The notes below the pieces were generated by a model, which saw only the letters and a program-made list of their open reading frames with translations, was not told where the DNA came from and ran no database searches. Of a DNA stretch of 64,000 nucleotides, positions 1-13,969 are shown in pieces. How positions within the stretch are numbered: position 1 is the first letter of the stretch; every line of letters starts with the position of its first letter. Location: the NCBI GenBank assembly GCA_001414345.1, contig LLCB01000095.1, positions 62,001-126,000 of the forward strand. The letters are read 5' to 3'. This DNA is from Hymenoscyphus infarciens. Lineage: Eukaryota > Ascomycota > Leotiomycetes > Helotiales > Helotiaceae. The translations under genes and the position numbers were made by a program.

Positions 1-1320
1 AAGAAATACTAAACTCTATATAAAGCAAATTAGAGAAGTCTATAACTAAGTATCTAGTACTTACCTAAGTATAAAAAAGATATACTAGTTATTAGTATAA
101 TACTACTACTAGGTTAGACTAGGTTTAGACTATAAGAGATATATAGGGAATTATTAAGCTTATAAATACTCTTATTCTTAATAAACTAAGTAATAAGGCT
201 TTCTTTACTCTCTACTTATACTTAACTATTCTATATAATATTTATATATAGATTTTAAATTATTTTTAAAGAATAAATATAGATTTAATACTATACTAGT
301 ATTTATTAACTAACTTAGAAAGGATTCGATATTAATACTCTACTACTTAACTATAGATACTAAAGGCTTAGCTAAACTCTTTATTTAATAGATTTACTAT
401 TTTAGTTACTACTCTAAATCGATTACGTCTAATTAAGGACCTTAATTTATATTATTATTTTAGACTAAATTTTATTAAATAATTAGTATTAAGCTTAAGC
501 TTAGTACTACCTATTATAAATAAATAGATAGATAGATAGAGATAATAAACTAATATATCGATTAGAGACTAAGGCTCTTTATAAACTACTACTAAGATAA
601 CTAGAGCGAATTAATCCCTCTTATAGATAGAGTATAAATAACACTTCTATACTTATCTATTAGTATAACCTCTTATTAGCTTAAGTTTAGACTTAACCTA
701 AGAACTTTATAGAACTAGAACATATTAAAGACGTCTATTCTCTAGGAATATCTTAACTATAATAAGGTAGTAAAAGTAGTTTAATATATATACTCTATTT
801 AGAGAATAGCTAAAGATAATATAGGTAAGGCCTAGAAAAGAATAGAGGATAGTATAAATTAATACTAAAGAGCTATTAACTAGAACGTTAGAGACAAAGT
901 CTACTTATCTACTAAGAATCTTAAGATAAATCGTCTTAGCTAAAAGCTTACTAAATAGTAAATAGAACCTTTTAAAATACTAGATTATATAAGACACTTC
1001 TATAGGCTAAAACTTCTAGAAGGATTATTAATTTATAATGTTTTTACTTCTAATATACTTTTAAAGAACCTAAATACCCCCTTACTAGGATAAGAGGCTC
1101 TAGAGCCTCTACTAGATATTATTAAAGGTATATAAGAATAGAAAGTTTAAGAAATACTTAGTAGTAGACTTTTTAGAAAATAGCTATAGTATTAAGTAAA
1201 ATAAGTTAGATATAATTTAGATTCTACTTAGTATTCTATAAACAATTTTCAGGGTTTACTATATCGTTTAAGAGACTTTTATACTAAATATCTAGAAAAG
1301 CTAGAACTACTCTAACACTT
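1..1320 (+). mobile_element. Ty3/gypsy retrotransposon relic (integrase to chromodomain)
   Basis: Although broken by many stops, the plus strand can be read through as the end of a fungal gypsy-type pol. An integrase-core segment (IDTKGLAKLF) lies near 352-385. Near 430-520 it is followed by words matching the conserved stretch around the catalytic region (SNRGPQF-like, STTYHPQTD-like, with C-to-T damage). The integrase C-terminal domain appears near 890-1,065 (DKVYLSTKNLKIN and LIYNVFTSNILLK). A chromodomain-like tail occupies about 1,130-1,310. Nearly all stops are TAA/TAG/TGA where CAA/CAG/CGA would restore sense, as RIP predicts. The 5' part of the element lies outside the window. It is certainly inactive. 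Confidence 0.75.
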
Positions 1321-3265
1321 CTCTAAATAGCTTAATATATAGGAATTAGATAAGAATTAGATAAAAGAGTTAATTTATAAAACTCTATTAATACTCTCTA
1401 ATTCTAGTTACTCTTAATAAAGAACTTATAATAAAAACCTAAGATAAAACACTAACTAGTAGAAATATTTAAAGTTAATAAAGTAAAGAACTAAGACCGA
1501 GTTACTACTAAAACAGGGCCTACTAACCCTCTCTAAGCTATAGCCTCTCCTTCCTCTAACTTATTATTCTCCTTTCTACTCTCCTAAGTATAAGAAGTCT
1601 AAATTAGCTCTTTCTCTATCACCTCCTCCTTATAAGGACGCTTCTTATCTTAGTAACCTTCTATAACCGGCTTTAGAGAGGACGCTTATAAACTCTTTAA
1701 ATAGGCCTCGAAGAGGACTTAAACCTAGGTTTAGATAGAGGTTCTACTCTCTATAGTATAGCGTAAGAACTATTAAATATTAGTAACTAAAACCTCTCTA
1801 ATAAGTAAGAAGTACTTATTATAACCTTAGTATAAAGCGCTCGAGTCTTCTCTAAAAGAGTAAACTATACCTCTAAACTATTCTTTAGTACCTCTATACT
1901 AGTAATAACTAACACCTTATCTAAAGCCTTTATAGCCTTCTTAACCTCCCTCTTCTCCTCCTTACTCTAAAGCTTACTAAACTCCTTCTTAACAAACTAT
2001 AGTAACTACCTAAGTTAGAATAGATTTAGTATATATTTAAGATTAAACTTACTAGGATATATATAGTATTCTACTTAACGTAGTACCTATACTTCTTTAA
2101 CTTTAGCTTCTTAAAAGCATATATATAATCTCTATTCTAAGATTTTATCTAAAAGCACTAAACATAGTAGACTCGGTGGGCAGCTAGAAACGTACTAGGA
2201 GCACATAGAAGAGGCATTTTACTATATTAGATTAGCTCTAAATCAGGTCCGATTAAGAAGGGAAGAACTTACTTTTATATATATATATATAATATATTTA
2301 TTCTAGGAAGATAAGTTAGTATATAAGGATATATCTAATTAGAAGGTATTCTTACTATTTATATTATTTAGATAAAAAGAAAAGAAGAAGAGAAGTTAGA
2401 ATCGAGGAAAAGTCGCCTACTAATATACTACTTATAATAATAGCTGTCGCTTTATAATTATTATTTATTACTTAATAATTACTATTATAATATATAATAA
2501 TAGTAAGAATATAATAACTCTATAGTAGCGTACTACTTCCTACCTACTAGCTAATCATTAGCTTCTCTTCTATTTACATCCTATTATTACATAGTATATA
2601 GTAGTAAACAAAGAGCGATTAGCTCTTAAACAATAATACTACTAGCCACCGACCCTATCTCGACTACTAGACACTATAATAGCAGACAAATCACATTCTT
2701 TATAACAAAGAGATAAATAATACTCTAATTAACCTAATACCACGCTAATCAACAACTAAAGACTCGAGACAAGTCTTTTTAAAAGAGAGAGGATATAATA
2801 GTATACTATCCTAGATTATTATATAATAGTACTATTCTAAATTATTAGCATTCGTAAAACTACTAATACCTTTAAATAGTGCTAATACCTCTAATACCCC
2901 TAGAGCCGAGATTATAAATAACCGATACTTATATAAGCAAAGTATTAAAGGTATTAATATCTAACATTTATATATAGAAGGGATTAAGGTTTAGATGTTA
3001 TATATTTAGCTTTCTAAAAGATTAGAGGTTATATATTTAGCTTTTTAGCTCTTATTATTTAGTATTAGCTATATTAGGCAGGGCTTAGTTATTATTATTA
3101 TTAGAACTTAGAAGCTTCTAAACTCTTATATATAGACGTTTATATTTAGTATAGAAGAGGGATAGTTATTATTTCCTTCTATATTAGAGCCTTATATCTA
3201 CTCACGTTATTCAGTCTCGAACGCACTCCTATATGCCTCTTCTCCTATAGTGTATATTTCGTGCC

Positions 3266-3376
3266 GTTATAATATTATCGTTCGTATATAACGAGTAAAG
3301 CTAGCTACGATGTCTATTTAAATAGTTCTTAAGCGAGAGCACGTATAACTACGTATACTCTTCTAAATATACTAAT
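3266..3376 (+). repeat. Direct repeat copy A (LTR-like)
   Basis: About 100 bp here, including the word AGTAAAGCTAGCTACGAT, recur in the same orientation at about 10,379-10,490. Copy A keeps more CpG and CpA (for example GAGCACGTATAACTACG), so it is the less mutated copy. Same-orientation copies about 7.1 kb apart would fit ends or solo remnants of an LTR retrotransposon. The internal region could not be classified, so segmental duplication or two insertions of one repeat remain possible. Confidence 0.6.
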
Positions 3377-6300
3377 ACTAGTACTACTTTAAAACGCTAG
3401 AAGTTAGTACTCTAAGAATATTAAAAACCCTCTATCTCGGCTAACTAATTATAGCTCTCTATTTACTATTCTTAACTAATAAAAAGGCCTTATTTTATAC
3501 TCTTATTATCTCTTATTCTATTCTATCTATTCTATAAGTTTAATATCTAGCTTATTAGTATTAATTAACTTTTATAAGATATTATAATAACTCTTTTTAG
3601 TTATAGTATCTATAGAATTACTCTTATTATTAATCTATTTAAGTTTATTAATTTCTCTTAACTTATATACCTTCTATAAGTATATAACGTCGATTATTAA
3701 CCTCTTCTCTTTAGTTATATCTAATTTAACTATATATTTATAAATAGACTTTAAATTAGTAGATATAATAAGTAAGACTTTAAAGCTTAAAATACTTTCT
3801 AGAGTTAATTTAATAGAAGTAGTAGTATTAAAGCTAGATAATTCTAATACTAAAACACTTTAAGTAACTCTTTTATAATTAGTAAAAGACTAATATAAAA
3901 TATTAGTATTATTATCTTTATCTATAAGTATAATAATATAGCTGATTTATAATAATAAGTTCTTATTATTAGTAAATACTCTATTAGTAAAGATATATAA
4001 CTTTAGAGAATTTATATCTAATTTAATATACTTAAGTCCTCTCTTAATATTATCTATTTACTATTAAATTCGCTTATTAAGAAGAGATATATCATTAGCT
4101 TAAGAATTTATAGTTTAAGTAATATATAATAAATCGAAAGTAGTCTTAGATTATAATACCGTAGCTAAATAAGCCTCTCTAGCACGTTATATAATATACT
4201 AGTCTCTAGTATTTATTTTATATATAAAGCCTCTTTTATATTAGAAACTTTAGCTAGCTCTTTTTATACTAAACTTAAGTATTTTATATAATCCTAAGTA
4301 AGAGATATAGAGCTATCTTAATACTTAGTAATTAGGCTTCTATTAAATTTAATTAAAATATTTAATAGTAAGCTCTTCTCTTTTTTTAGATATAAATCTA
4401 GCTTTATTAATAGTACTCTCTTTTTTATTAGTAAAATCGTTATTAGTAAGTATAGGAGTATTATTAGTTTAAAAGCCTATTATACTAAAAGAGGTCTTTA
4501 ATTATACTTACTTATTATAATAGAATAACTTAGTATATAAAAGACAGAGGTTAAATATTAATTATTCTATTATAAGCTTTAAAACGTAGTATTTATAGTA
4601 TATCGTAAACTAATAGTTTCTAGCTTCTAGAATACTATATAATAGCTTAATTACTTTAAAGAATATATTCTCTTATTAAGAGTATCTCTTTAGTAGTTAT
4701 ATAAAGAATTTCTAATTTAATTCTATTAACGATTATATATATACTTAAATAAAATTCTAAATAAATACTCGTAATCTTAGAAGTATTATAATAAGTACTA
4801 GAATAATTCTTTAGCTTACTCTTTAGATAGTAAGTGCTTAAGTAAGTACTAGTAACTTTCTAGTATTATTATATACCTAGTTTACTAGTCTTAACTTCGT
4901 AAAAGCAAGTATTATACTCTTAAACTTAATTTTTTCTATAAACTATAATCTAAATATTCTAGTATTAAGTGATAACTTCTTCTAGATAATAATCTTAAAA
5001 ACATCTTAATTAGTTAATCTATTTATTTCCTTTTATTAAGATTTATATATAATATACTATTATTTATTAGAAATACTTTAATATTATTATACTTACTTAA
5101 ATTAGTAATAAAAGTTTTAATATCTTTTAAAGTAATATAGTTAATATTATTAATAAAAGTGTCTAGTTCTTAGAATAACGTTTTAAAAAGTCTATTTAGA
5201 AGCCTTAGATACTTTTAGAGTCGTCTACGTCTACGCTTCTAAAGAGATTCTAAAAGAGGTTCTAGAATATTAGCGTCTTAACGACTTCTAAAGTATTAAA
5301 GTCGATATTAAGAGAAAAGTTATTATTTAATATCTTATCTACTCTAGCTTATATCTCAGTTATCTAAAGACTTAAAAGTTCTCTCTTTTTTATAAGATTA
5401 TATTATTAGATTATTTAATAATACTATTCTAGAAATCTCTCTATTCGCTAGTACTATTCTAGAAGTTTCTAGAGTTTTAATAAAGTATAGCTTTACTACT
5501 ATAAATTAAAACTTTATAAGACCGCTTAGTAGTAATATAATATAGTTCTTATTCTCGATTTCTTAAAGAATAAAAGAATCTATCTACGACTTTTTATACT
5601 TCTATTATACTAAAACGTCTAAATTTAAAAGTAAGTTCTTAACTTAGTTAATTAGTCTATTTCGTATATTAAGAGCTTCTTTAACTTAATAAGATATAAT
5701 TTACTTTTATACTACTTTAGTAGCTCTTTTATAGATATTAAATCTTATAGAACTTAGTTAAGAAAGCGTATTATTTATAGTTATTCGAGTATACGCTCTA
5801 TATACTAATAAAGTAGAAACTAGTCTATTTAAGTCTATTATATTATTAATTACTTTAAAAGCTATTTATAATACTAAGCTTTATAAGAGATAAAGCTCTT
5901 ATTTATTTTTAGATAATATTATATACTCTTTAAATTAGTCTATAATATTATTCTACTATACTAATTAAATTATACGTCTTAACTAGTATTGTCTTTACTA
6001 TTTTATCTATATTTAGTAGCGGATTATATAAAATCGTTTTTAGTAAAATTCGTTCTAGTATTTATAATAATATAATTAGAGAGTCTAAGATATATATTAA
6101 TCTAATATTTTTAAAAGACTTTCTAGATACTCTTTATACTTATATCTAGTAGAAAGTCGTTAGATTAATACTTTATTACTTCGTCTATATAATATAATAC
6201 TAGCTTCTTATTAAAATATTATAATTAAATTTAAGATTATTATAAATCGTAAACTTAAATCAGCTAGACGAACTTCTATACTTTTAATAAAATTTATAGA

Positions 6301-9126
6301 ATTTAATAAAATATTAAAAGATATCTTAGTTAATATAATATCTAGCTCTTTCTAGTATATATTATAATCTTAGTACTAATAAGTAACTAAATCGCTTATA
6401 AAGTCGTTAAATATTAATATTTATAAGAAAAGATAGATATTTCTATATAAAGCTATATATAGCTTTATTCTAAAGTAGAAAAGAATATCTAAATCGTTAT
6501 ATAATAGAGAATCTCTTAACTTCTATCTCTTTCTTATTCTCTTAGATAAGTATATTTTAAAGATTATTTAAAGTATTATCTAGGTTATCTATATTATTAA
6601 TATAAAAGATAAAAGAAGTATTAGATTATATTATATAAAACTCTGCTTTTCTAATTAGTATATCGATTATTATTAATTCTAAAGATAGAGTATATCTCTT
6701 ACTAAATTAGATATTAAAGTAACTCTTAGTCTACTTATTAATTAGAATCTTTTTAATAAGTCTAATATATATAAAATCTTAATTATATCTTATATTTAAC
6801 TTTCGTACTACTCTAGTATCGACTATTATACTAAAGAAGTTATCTTTTATATGCTTTTTAGCTATTATTATAAACACTTCTTTTATAAATTCGTATATAA
6901 TATTAGAAGTATTCTTTAAGCTTAGTAAGATATATCTATTAATAACGTGTTTTTATATAAAACTTATTAAACTTATAATAAGGTCTTTAGTATTTAAATC
7001 GTTAATAAATCCTATAAAAGTAATATTATAATAGATAACTTCGTCGTCTAAGCTAGTATCTAATTATAATAATATGAATTATATACTACTATAGAAGTAG
7101 TATATAAAAGTATATTTAGTAGAATAATATACGTAGATACTAGGCTCTAATATAGAAGAAAAGGCTAAACTAGCCTTTTCTAACTCTAGAAGAGTAGATA
7201 GCTATATATAAGAGATATAAAACCGAATAGCTTATATTAGCTAATATAAAAGCCTAAACTCTATAAAGTCTGTCTAAAAGTCTAGATAGACGTATATAAC
7301 CTTTCTAAAGTAGATAATATAAAATAATAACTACTAAAACCTTATATATATAATATATACTATATAATCTCGGCTTTATAGAATAGTAGACTATTTTATC
7401 TCTCTTTCTTAAAAAAGACTTATTCTCGAGTCTATCTATTTTATCGTTATTAGAGTAGAATCGGGATATTATAAGTAAATTATTTTAGTTAAAAGCCGTA
7501 AGCGAGATATTAGTTAAGATCTAAATTATAGACGACTTAATTCGTAGATACTTATAAAAGAGACTTTGTTTCTAGTTATTCTAGTATTAAAAGCATCTAT
7601 TCGCATTTGTATTTACTAAAAGAGTATAAGTCTAAGCTATCTTATAGATTAGAAAGAGTTTAGAAAAGAGTCGGATAGTATTTAGTTATAAGACGATAGT
7701 AATATCTTAGCTAAGAGTTTACTTCGAGGTCTAAACTAGAGTACTATAAAGACTTATTTATCTTCTGATTCTAAAGAAGAGTTACTATTAGATCGTAGAG
7801 AGTTTAGAGCTAAACTAGACGAGAATAGAGAGATATTCCTTTAAACTAAAGTACTAATTAAAAGTAACTTAGCGTTTTAGTATATCTTCTTATCTATAAC
7901 TAAAAGATTAGATACTATTTTAATAAAGTTATATTTCTACTATCTCTTTCTTATAGTAGCTAAGTTTTAGAGCTATAGTATAATCTTCTTCTATATATAA
8001 AAGAACTATTCTAATTCTAGTATCTCCTCGAGTATAGCTATACTCGAAAAGCGACTTCTGAAGTTAGTAAACGTTTCTTTAGCGTAATCTCCTATTTATA
8101 AGAATCTAAAAGCGTTCTACGTATTCTTCTTCTTATAGCTAGTTAAAAAGTATATATCTAAAAGAGTAATTATATCTTCTTAATCTTTAAAAGTATTCTA
8201 AACTAAGTCTAACTCGTATCTAGGTTCTAAGTAGTTTCTAGTAAGACTAGTTATTATACTCTAAATAAGAGCTTTATAAGTCGAGAGTAAACCGTAGTAG
8301 TTAGTATTTATATAAAGTCTATTATATACTAATATCTTCTATTATTAGTATATAAGTAAAATGTTATTATCTAAAGGTTTAATCTTTTTAGTTATCTTAC
8401 TTTTATATTAGAGAGTATTTAAAACAGCTTTAATACTATATTAGATAGAGGAACGTAGAAGGTATTAAGAGTAGTAGTCTATAGCTAAAAGAGGTCGGGT
8501 TAGAGAGAGTTTAAAAGTAAAGAAGAGTTGTTTTCTAGTTAGAGAGAGTTCGAAGACGAAGCGATTTATTAACTTTAAAGTTCGCTTATTCTCTTTTCTA
8601 GCTTAGCTATCTAATCGTTTGTTTTTTATTCTTTTATCTCTAGTGTTTATACTATACTCTATATCTAGTCTATATTTAAGAAGTCTTACTTATCTTTGTT
8701 ATTTCTAGACTTCTTCTTTAGCGTATAGTTTCTATTTAATTAGATAGTAGCTCTAGAAGAGAGTTTAATACCTCGTAGCGAAATAGAAGTCGATATCTTA
8801 ATATTAGTTTTAGAGAGAGAGTAAGAGCAGATTTAGAAGCCTTTTATATAGTCGACTTTACTAAACCTTATATAGTATAGAGAGAGTTATTAGAAACCTT
8901 AGAGACATTTAGCGTATTCTATTCTCTTCGACGTATTAAGAATATAATTTTACTAGCTATTTAATAGATACTAAACTCTAATATTACTAGTTGTCTAGAA
9001 AGTCTCTAGAATCCCGGCTATTTAAGATTATTATTATTATAGTCTAAATCTAGGCTAAAAAGTATTATCTCTAGCTTTTATCTTAGATTAGATATTTTAA
9101 GAAACACTTTTAATTAGTAGTTATTA

Positions 9127-9149
9127 CTATTATTATTATTATTATTATC
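9127..9149. repeat. (ATT)n microsatellite
   Basis: Seven to eight tandem TAT/ATT triplets lie inside the RIP island. No coding context is visible. Confidence 0.7.
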
Positions 9150-10378
9150 TTTCTACGTATTTCTCTATATATTTATAATAAGATCTAAAGACTTTAGTAC
9201 TAGCTCTTACTATTACTATAGCTCTTAACTCTTTATCTAACTACTTAGTTTAGTTAATCTTAGTAGTAGTGTTATATAGTATCTAAGATATAAAGTATCT
9301 TATATCTATCTATTTTAATCTATATATCTCTTTTATAAAATATCTATTATAATTTAGTCTTTATAGAGTAGTAGAACTTAGTAAAATTATCTTAATTCTA
9401 TTCTTTAAAGTCTACTTAGTCTAGTATTCTCTAAGCGTTCTTAGCTAATTTTCAGCTTAGTTTCTCGCTTAAATATAACTCTCTTTTTTTATCTCTACTA
9501 TATATATATTATATAAAATTAAGTATTATTATATATAAGTAATAGAAACTAAGGTCTTTAATACTACTCTCTAAAATAGATACGTACTCTAGGTTATCTC
9601 GTGTCTAAAGAAGTAACTCTTACTTATTAGTATTCTATCTACTTTTACTAATAATAATAGTACGCTGCTAAACTAGAATCTTATATTAAGAAGTCTTTTA
9701 TTTAGAGATCTAGCGACTTTTAGATCTCTAGTGTTTCTTTACTATTTTATATTATAGTTATTAATTAATTATAAGAATAAAAGTAGATATATAAGTGGTT
9801 TTTACTTAGTTTTAGTACTAAAAAAGAAGGTCTTTATTCTCTTCTTTAGCGTACTTCTCTTCTTATTTAGTAGTAAAAACCGTCTCTTCTATTTATATTA
9901 ATTTTAGCTTTAGTACTTGTTTTAGTACTAGTTTTAGTATTAAAGTTATTAAAGCTTCTAAAGCTAATATTATTAGAATTAGTATAGAGGTTAGTATATC
10001 TACTATATTATTATTATTATTACTTAAATCGAATAATATAGTAGATTTTATTAAAAAGTCGTTTATACTTTACTTAGTAGATAAAAGAGATATTAGGTTT
10101 TAGGTAAATAGATATCTTAGAGAGTATAACTTATCTAAAAACTAAAAGAAGATATTAGTAACTAGCGCTTCTTATCTTAAGAAGTGTTTATATTATATTA
10201 TTAAAGAGTATAATAGAAGGAACTATAATCTATAAAAGAGAGTCTACTAGTAATATTAAGTTTACTTTTATATAAATATATCTATAATAGAAATATATAA
10301 AGTAACTAGATATCTAATCTATATATCTACTAATTAGTATTAGTATAACTTTTATAGTTATAAAAACGATATAAAAAG

Positions 10379-10490
10379 AGTTATATTTTCGTTTATATAT
10401 AATAAGTAAAGCTAGCTACGATATCTATCTAAATAGTTCTTAAGCGAGAGTATATATAACTACGTATACTCTTTTAAATATACTAATAAT
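10379..10490 (+). repeat. Direct repeat copy B (LTR-like)
   Basis: This is the partner of the repeat near 3,266-3,376, in the same orientation. Differences are mostly C-to-T (for example TATATATAACTACG where copy A has CACGTATAACTACG), which is the direction expected from RIP. It lies about 360 bp from the right edge of the island. Confidence 0.6.
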
Positions 10491-10556
10491 ATATATAAGA
10501 ATATATACTACTAAAATTAAATAATATACTCTTTTAATCTCTTAACTTTTAACTTT

Positions 10557-10582
10557 TATATATATATATATATATATATTCC
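10557..10582. repeat. (TA)n microsatellite
   Basis: About twelve consecutive TA units lie near the right border of the RIP island. Confidence 0.8.
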
Positions 10583-10850
10583 TAGATATCTACTACTTCT
10601 ACGACTATTAGCTAGCTGTCTACTAATATATATAGTAATATATATACGTTAAGCTAAATAGTAATTAAATATATTTATAAAAAAGCTATAATATAATTAG
10701 AAATATACGAGCATCTTACGACTCTCTACTCGTGTATAAATCTTATATAGCTAAATTAAATTAGATACGTGCTAAACAGGCTCTAAACAGGCTCTAACTT
10801 ATATAATATTTTGTATTATATAAGATAGTTTCGAAAAACCAGCTCTTTCA

Positions 10851-13800
10851 CGGACAGCCACGAATAGTTACGATTCCACAGGACCAAAGTACCACATGAT
10901 ATTAGACGTTTCACATGAATATAAATAAAGCTATTCAGAAGAGTCTAGCACTAGAAGACCTAGTGGATTCAATCCTCGTATCGATAGCTCACAAGTTTAC
11001 ACAGTTCTCTTGCAGATATTTTGACAAACGGCAAAGGAAAAAAGCAGGAGGTTTGCAGACTGCATGGTGAAGCCACAATTCTCGGGAGACATTCCGTGGG
11101 CTGGATTGTGCATTTGGTGAGCTGATCGGTCGATAATAATATCACGAGATATACGGAGTCTTTCGTATCAAAATATTGAGGAGTTGACAGAAGGATTTTT
11201 GATCGACACAGCAGGACCAACCAAGTCAGCAACTTCTCGTCTCACGAATTTAACGTGCATCTTCTCGTCTCTTCTCCTCCCATGCCTTGTTCCAAACGGC
11301 TCAAGACCACGGAGCTGATCACTTTAGGGACTTCGAAACTTCCAGCCGGCAGATCACGTTAGCGGGGGTCTGTCACAATTTTGACACTGGAACATGAGAT
11401 GGAAATATTACAACTCAGGGGAACGTTGACGACACGGTTGCCAGCCACGAGAACAACAAATCGCCCCCAAGACTCCAAGCGGGGTAACGCTAAGAGCCAG
11501 CATTATCGATAAGCAAAGGCTGAGCCACTAAACTCTGCAGGTAAACGATAGCGCTGACTTTATTATACAGTTCAGTACTTAAAGCTCCAGAACTGAAGTA
11601 CGAAAGCTAATTGGCCACTAGTTGTTTTCTAATTTTGCTCAAGACCCGTGAAAATGTCTGTGCGTCTACAGACATTTAAGGGGGGGGGATACTGTAGTAA
11701 GTACACTGCATAAGCTCCCACAGCTTCATGCCTTCAATGCACATCGGCAGCACGGTAACGCAAGTGCCATGTTGAATCCAGCCATTCATGTCAAAGAGAT
11801 CTAACTTTACCAACCTCAACTCGGCCAAGGTGGTTCTATTTTGCTGGAAAATGGCCCTGTGCTCAATACTCGCACGGATAGTTCCCCATGATTGGGGATG
11901 GGATTTGCTTGGCCCCCAAGCGAGGAGATGGAAAATGAGCGGTGAAGATCAACTTTTGCCTTTTCATTCCCGCGTGGGGTACGGGAGCTAAATGCTTGCG
12001 TGGTTATGCCCGTCTGAGCATGGAATGTTTGAACTTCGAGAGCGAAATTATTTGGCCGAGTGGCCGTGGAAACGCCAATCTCATCATGACGGGTAAGGAG
12101 AAAGCATGAATCCGAGGGCGAGGTTGGAGTTTGGGACCGTGGCTTCCGGGTTCTATCTCGTCTCGTTTTGGTATGTTACGGAACCAATATTTCGGACGAG
12201 TAGTCTAAGAGTCTTGGTATCAAAATCCCAATGAATGGCTGACTCTTGGCTCTTGTAAGGTGTCGTTCGAGACTGGGTGTCTGTTTTGAGGTTTACTCGC
12301 TGTTGGTTCTTGAAACATGGGGAACTATATGATTTAGCGTGTCAAGAGAGATCTGTAATTTGACAAACCTTCCAACTTGATTTGAATGGCGATCAAGCTG
12401 GAGGGGTTGCTTCGAGCTACAAATCCTCTGCCATTGAATGGAGATAGTGCTACTTCTCTGGCAAAATAGACGTTAAACAAGGGGGGTCACTTTACAGACT
12501 TTTCAGGGGTTTTTGGAAATGTGGTGATTACCCTATTAGAATACTGTAACGTTTATTTCGCCAGAGACGAGCTATTTTGCATTGAGAACTTCAAATCGGT
12601 CTTGACCTTCGGAAGTAGAGGGGTTTAAATTGGTCATGGAAATATTATATTCTATCACCTTCCATTTTTCAGAATATGGAGTAGAACCATCCTATCCTGG
12701 AGCTCTTTCTACATGTAGGGGTACGTTGGTGGTGGTTCTGCGGATGATGTAGTCATTGATGATGCTGATCTTGACATCATAAATTAACCGAAGAACAATA
12801 CCGCTTCATTTTTATCGCATTGATCAGCATATGGAATTCGAGGCGCAAAGGGACACCAGAAGATGATCTTAAATGCATTTGTTCTTGTTACAAGGATGCT
12901 CACACAGAGTGATTGGCCATGGAGGATCAGACGTTGGGCTGGCTTTTTAGTAATCTCCAGACATGAATTAGTTTATATTTACTAGTTACTGGAACCGCTG
13001 TCGTTTATAGGCCTAAACTACAGTTTGACAGTTTCTGGTGATCTATGACGTTTGAAATTCAGCTATGCTAGAAGAAACCCACGGATTCTTGGCGTAGATT
13101 TCTCAGCTGAAAATATAAGGCGAATTATGAAATGCACTTACCGTAACCATTTATATTACTAGAAATCGTGTAGAGAATCACGTAGATTACCCCCCTTTCG
13201 TCACTCCAGATTCTCTTTCTTGTGTATTTTCACTTATGTAGACTAGTGAAACACTTTACTCACTTGTACTTGTGGGGGAATTGTATCTTTTCATATACAA
13301 GGAAGGAAGTATATCAAAGACTATAAATCTACCAGACTTACGTACTGAAATTGATGCCCAGATTCCAGCCACATTCAATAGATTACAGCTTCAAAAATCA
13401 TACCTGTTTTTTTGAGACTTAAAAACGTCCGAGAAGTAATTATAGTTGCAAGATGCAAGATGAAAGATGAACTAGGCGATGGATCAAAGAAGTACACCTG
13501 ATAGTGTTGAAACGAATTCAATCAAGGATTGGGTTTCTCAACGTCGTCTGTTACTGGATAGAAAAATACTTTGGAAGAGATTTGACCTAGTTACAATAGT
13601 TGCCAGTATAAGGGTAGTCTTTTAGTTTTTTTATTTTAAGAAAAGCCTAATAAGGGGTTTCTTTTTAAAACACTGGAAAGAAAACTAGTGAAAAGAAGAC
13701 CTCGTAGACCATTAGCGCTACATACCGGTAACTGAATTGCGGAACACTTTTGACATGAAAATAAGCCAAAACCAAAGCAGCAAAGTAGCAGCATCCACGG

Positions 13801-13969
13801 AAAATCAAACAGAATCGAGTTACAAAACTATACACACCTCTCACAGTAACTAGTTCTCAGCCAATTGACCTTTTATAGCATCGCCCCCCTTTCACAAGCG
13901 AACCCCAGAGCCCACCATCTGCCAACCTCGCCAAGTGAATAATAGTAAACATCGGAGAATCGTCTGAAA
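10851..13969. other. Gene-poor DNA flanking the RIP island
   Basis: Composition is mixed and no longer RIP-like. Only short isolated frames are present (87 codons at 10,969-11,232 minus, 67 codons at 11,788-11,991 plus). They show no domain, no splice partners and no similarity I recognise. A purine tract followed by TGTAGTAAGTAC at about 11,674 may mark an LTR boundary and is listed separately. Otherwise I see nothing that supports a gene. Confidence 0.5.
11674..11712 (+). other. Possible polypurine tract / LTR boundary
   Basis: An AAGGGGGGGGGATAC purine run is followed immediately by TGTAGTAAGTAC. A G-rich purine tract directly before a TG-starting sequence is the usual layout at the 3' LTR of fungal gypsy and copia elements, where it primes plus-strand synthesis. 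I found no second copy of the presumed LTR and no coding remnant directly upstream, so this is suggestive only. Confidence 0.25.

Larger units (their letters stand above)
1..10850. repeat. AT-rich RIP-mutated repeat island
   Basis: The sequence is dominated by TA, TAT and CTA words, and CpA/TpG dinucleotides are scarce. There is no open frame longer than about 60 codons on either strand. Composition changes abruptly near 10,850, where ordinary mixed-composition DNA begins. This is the signature of repeat-induced point mutation (C to T in CpA context) acting on transposon copies. Recognisable content is a Ty3/gypsy relic at the left edge and a 7.1-kb interval between direct repeats. The rest (about 1,320-3,260 and most of 3,380-10,370) is transposon-like debris that I cannot classify. 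The island runs off the left edge of the window. Confidence 0.85.
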
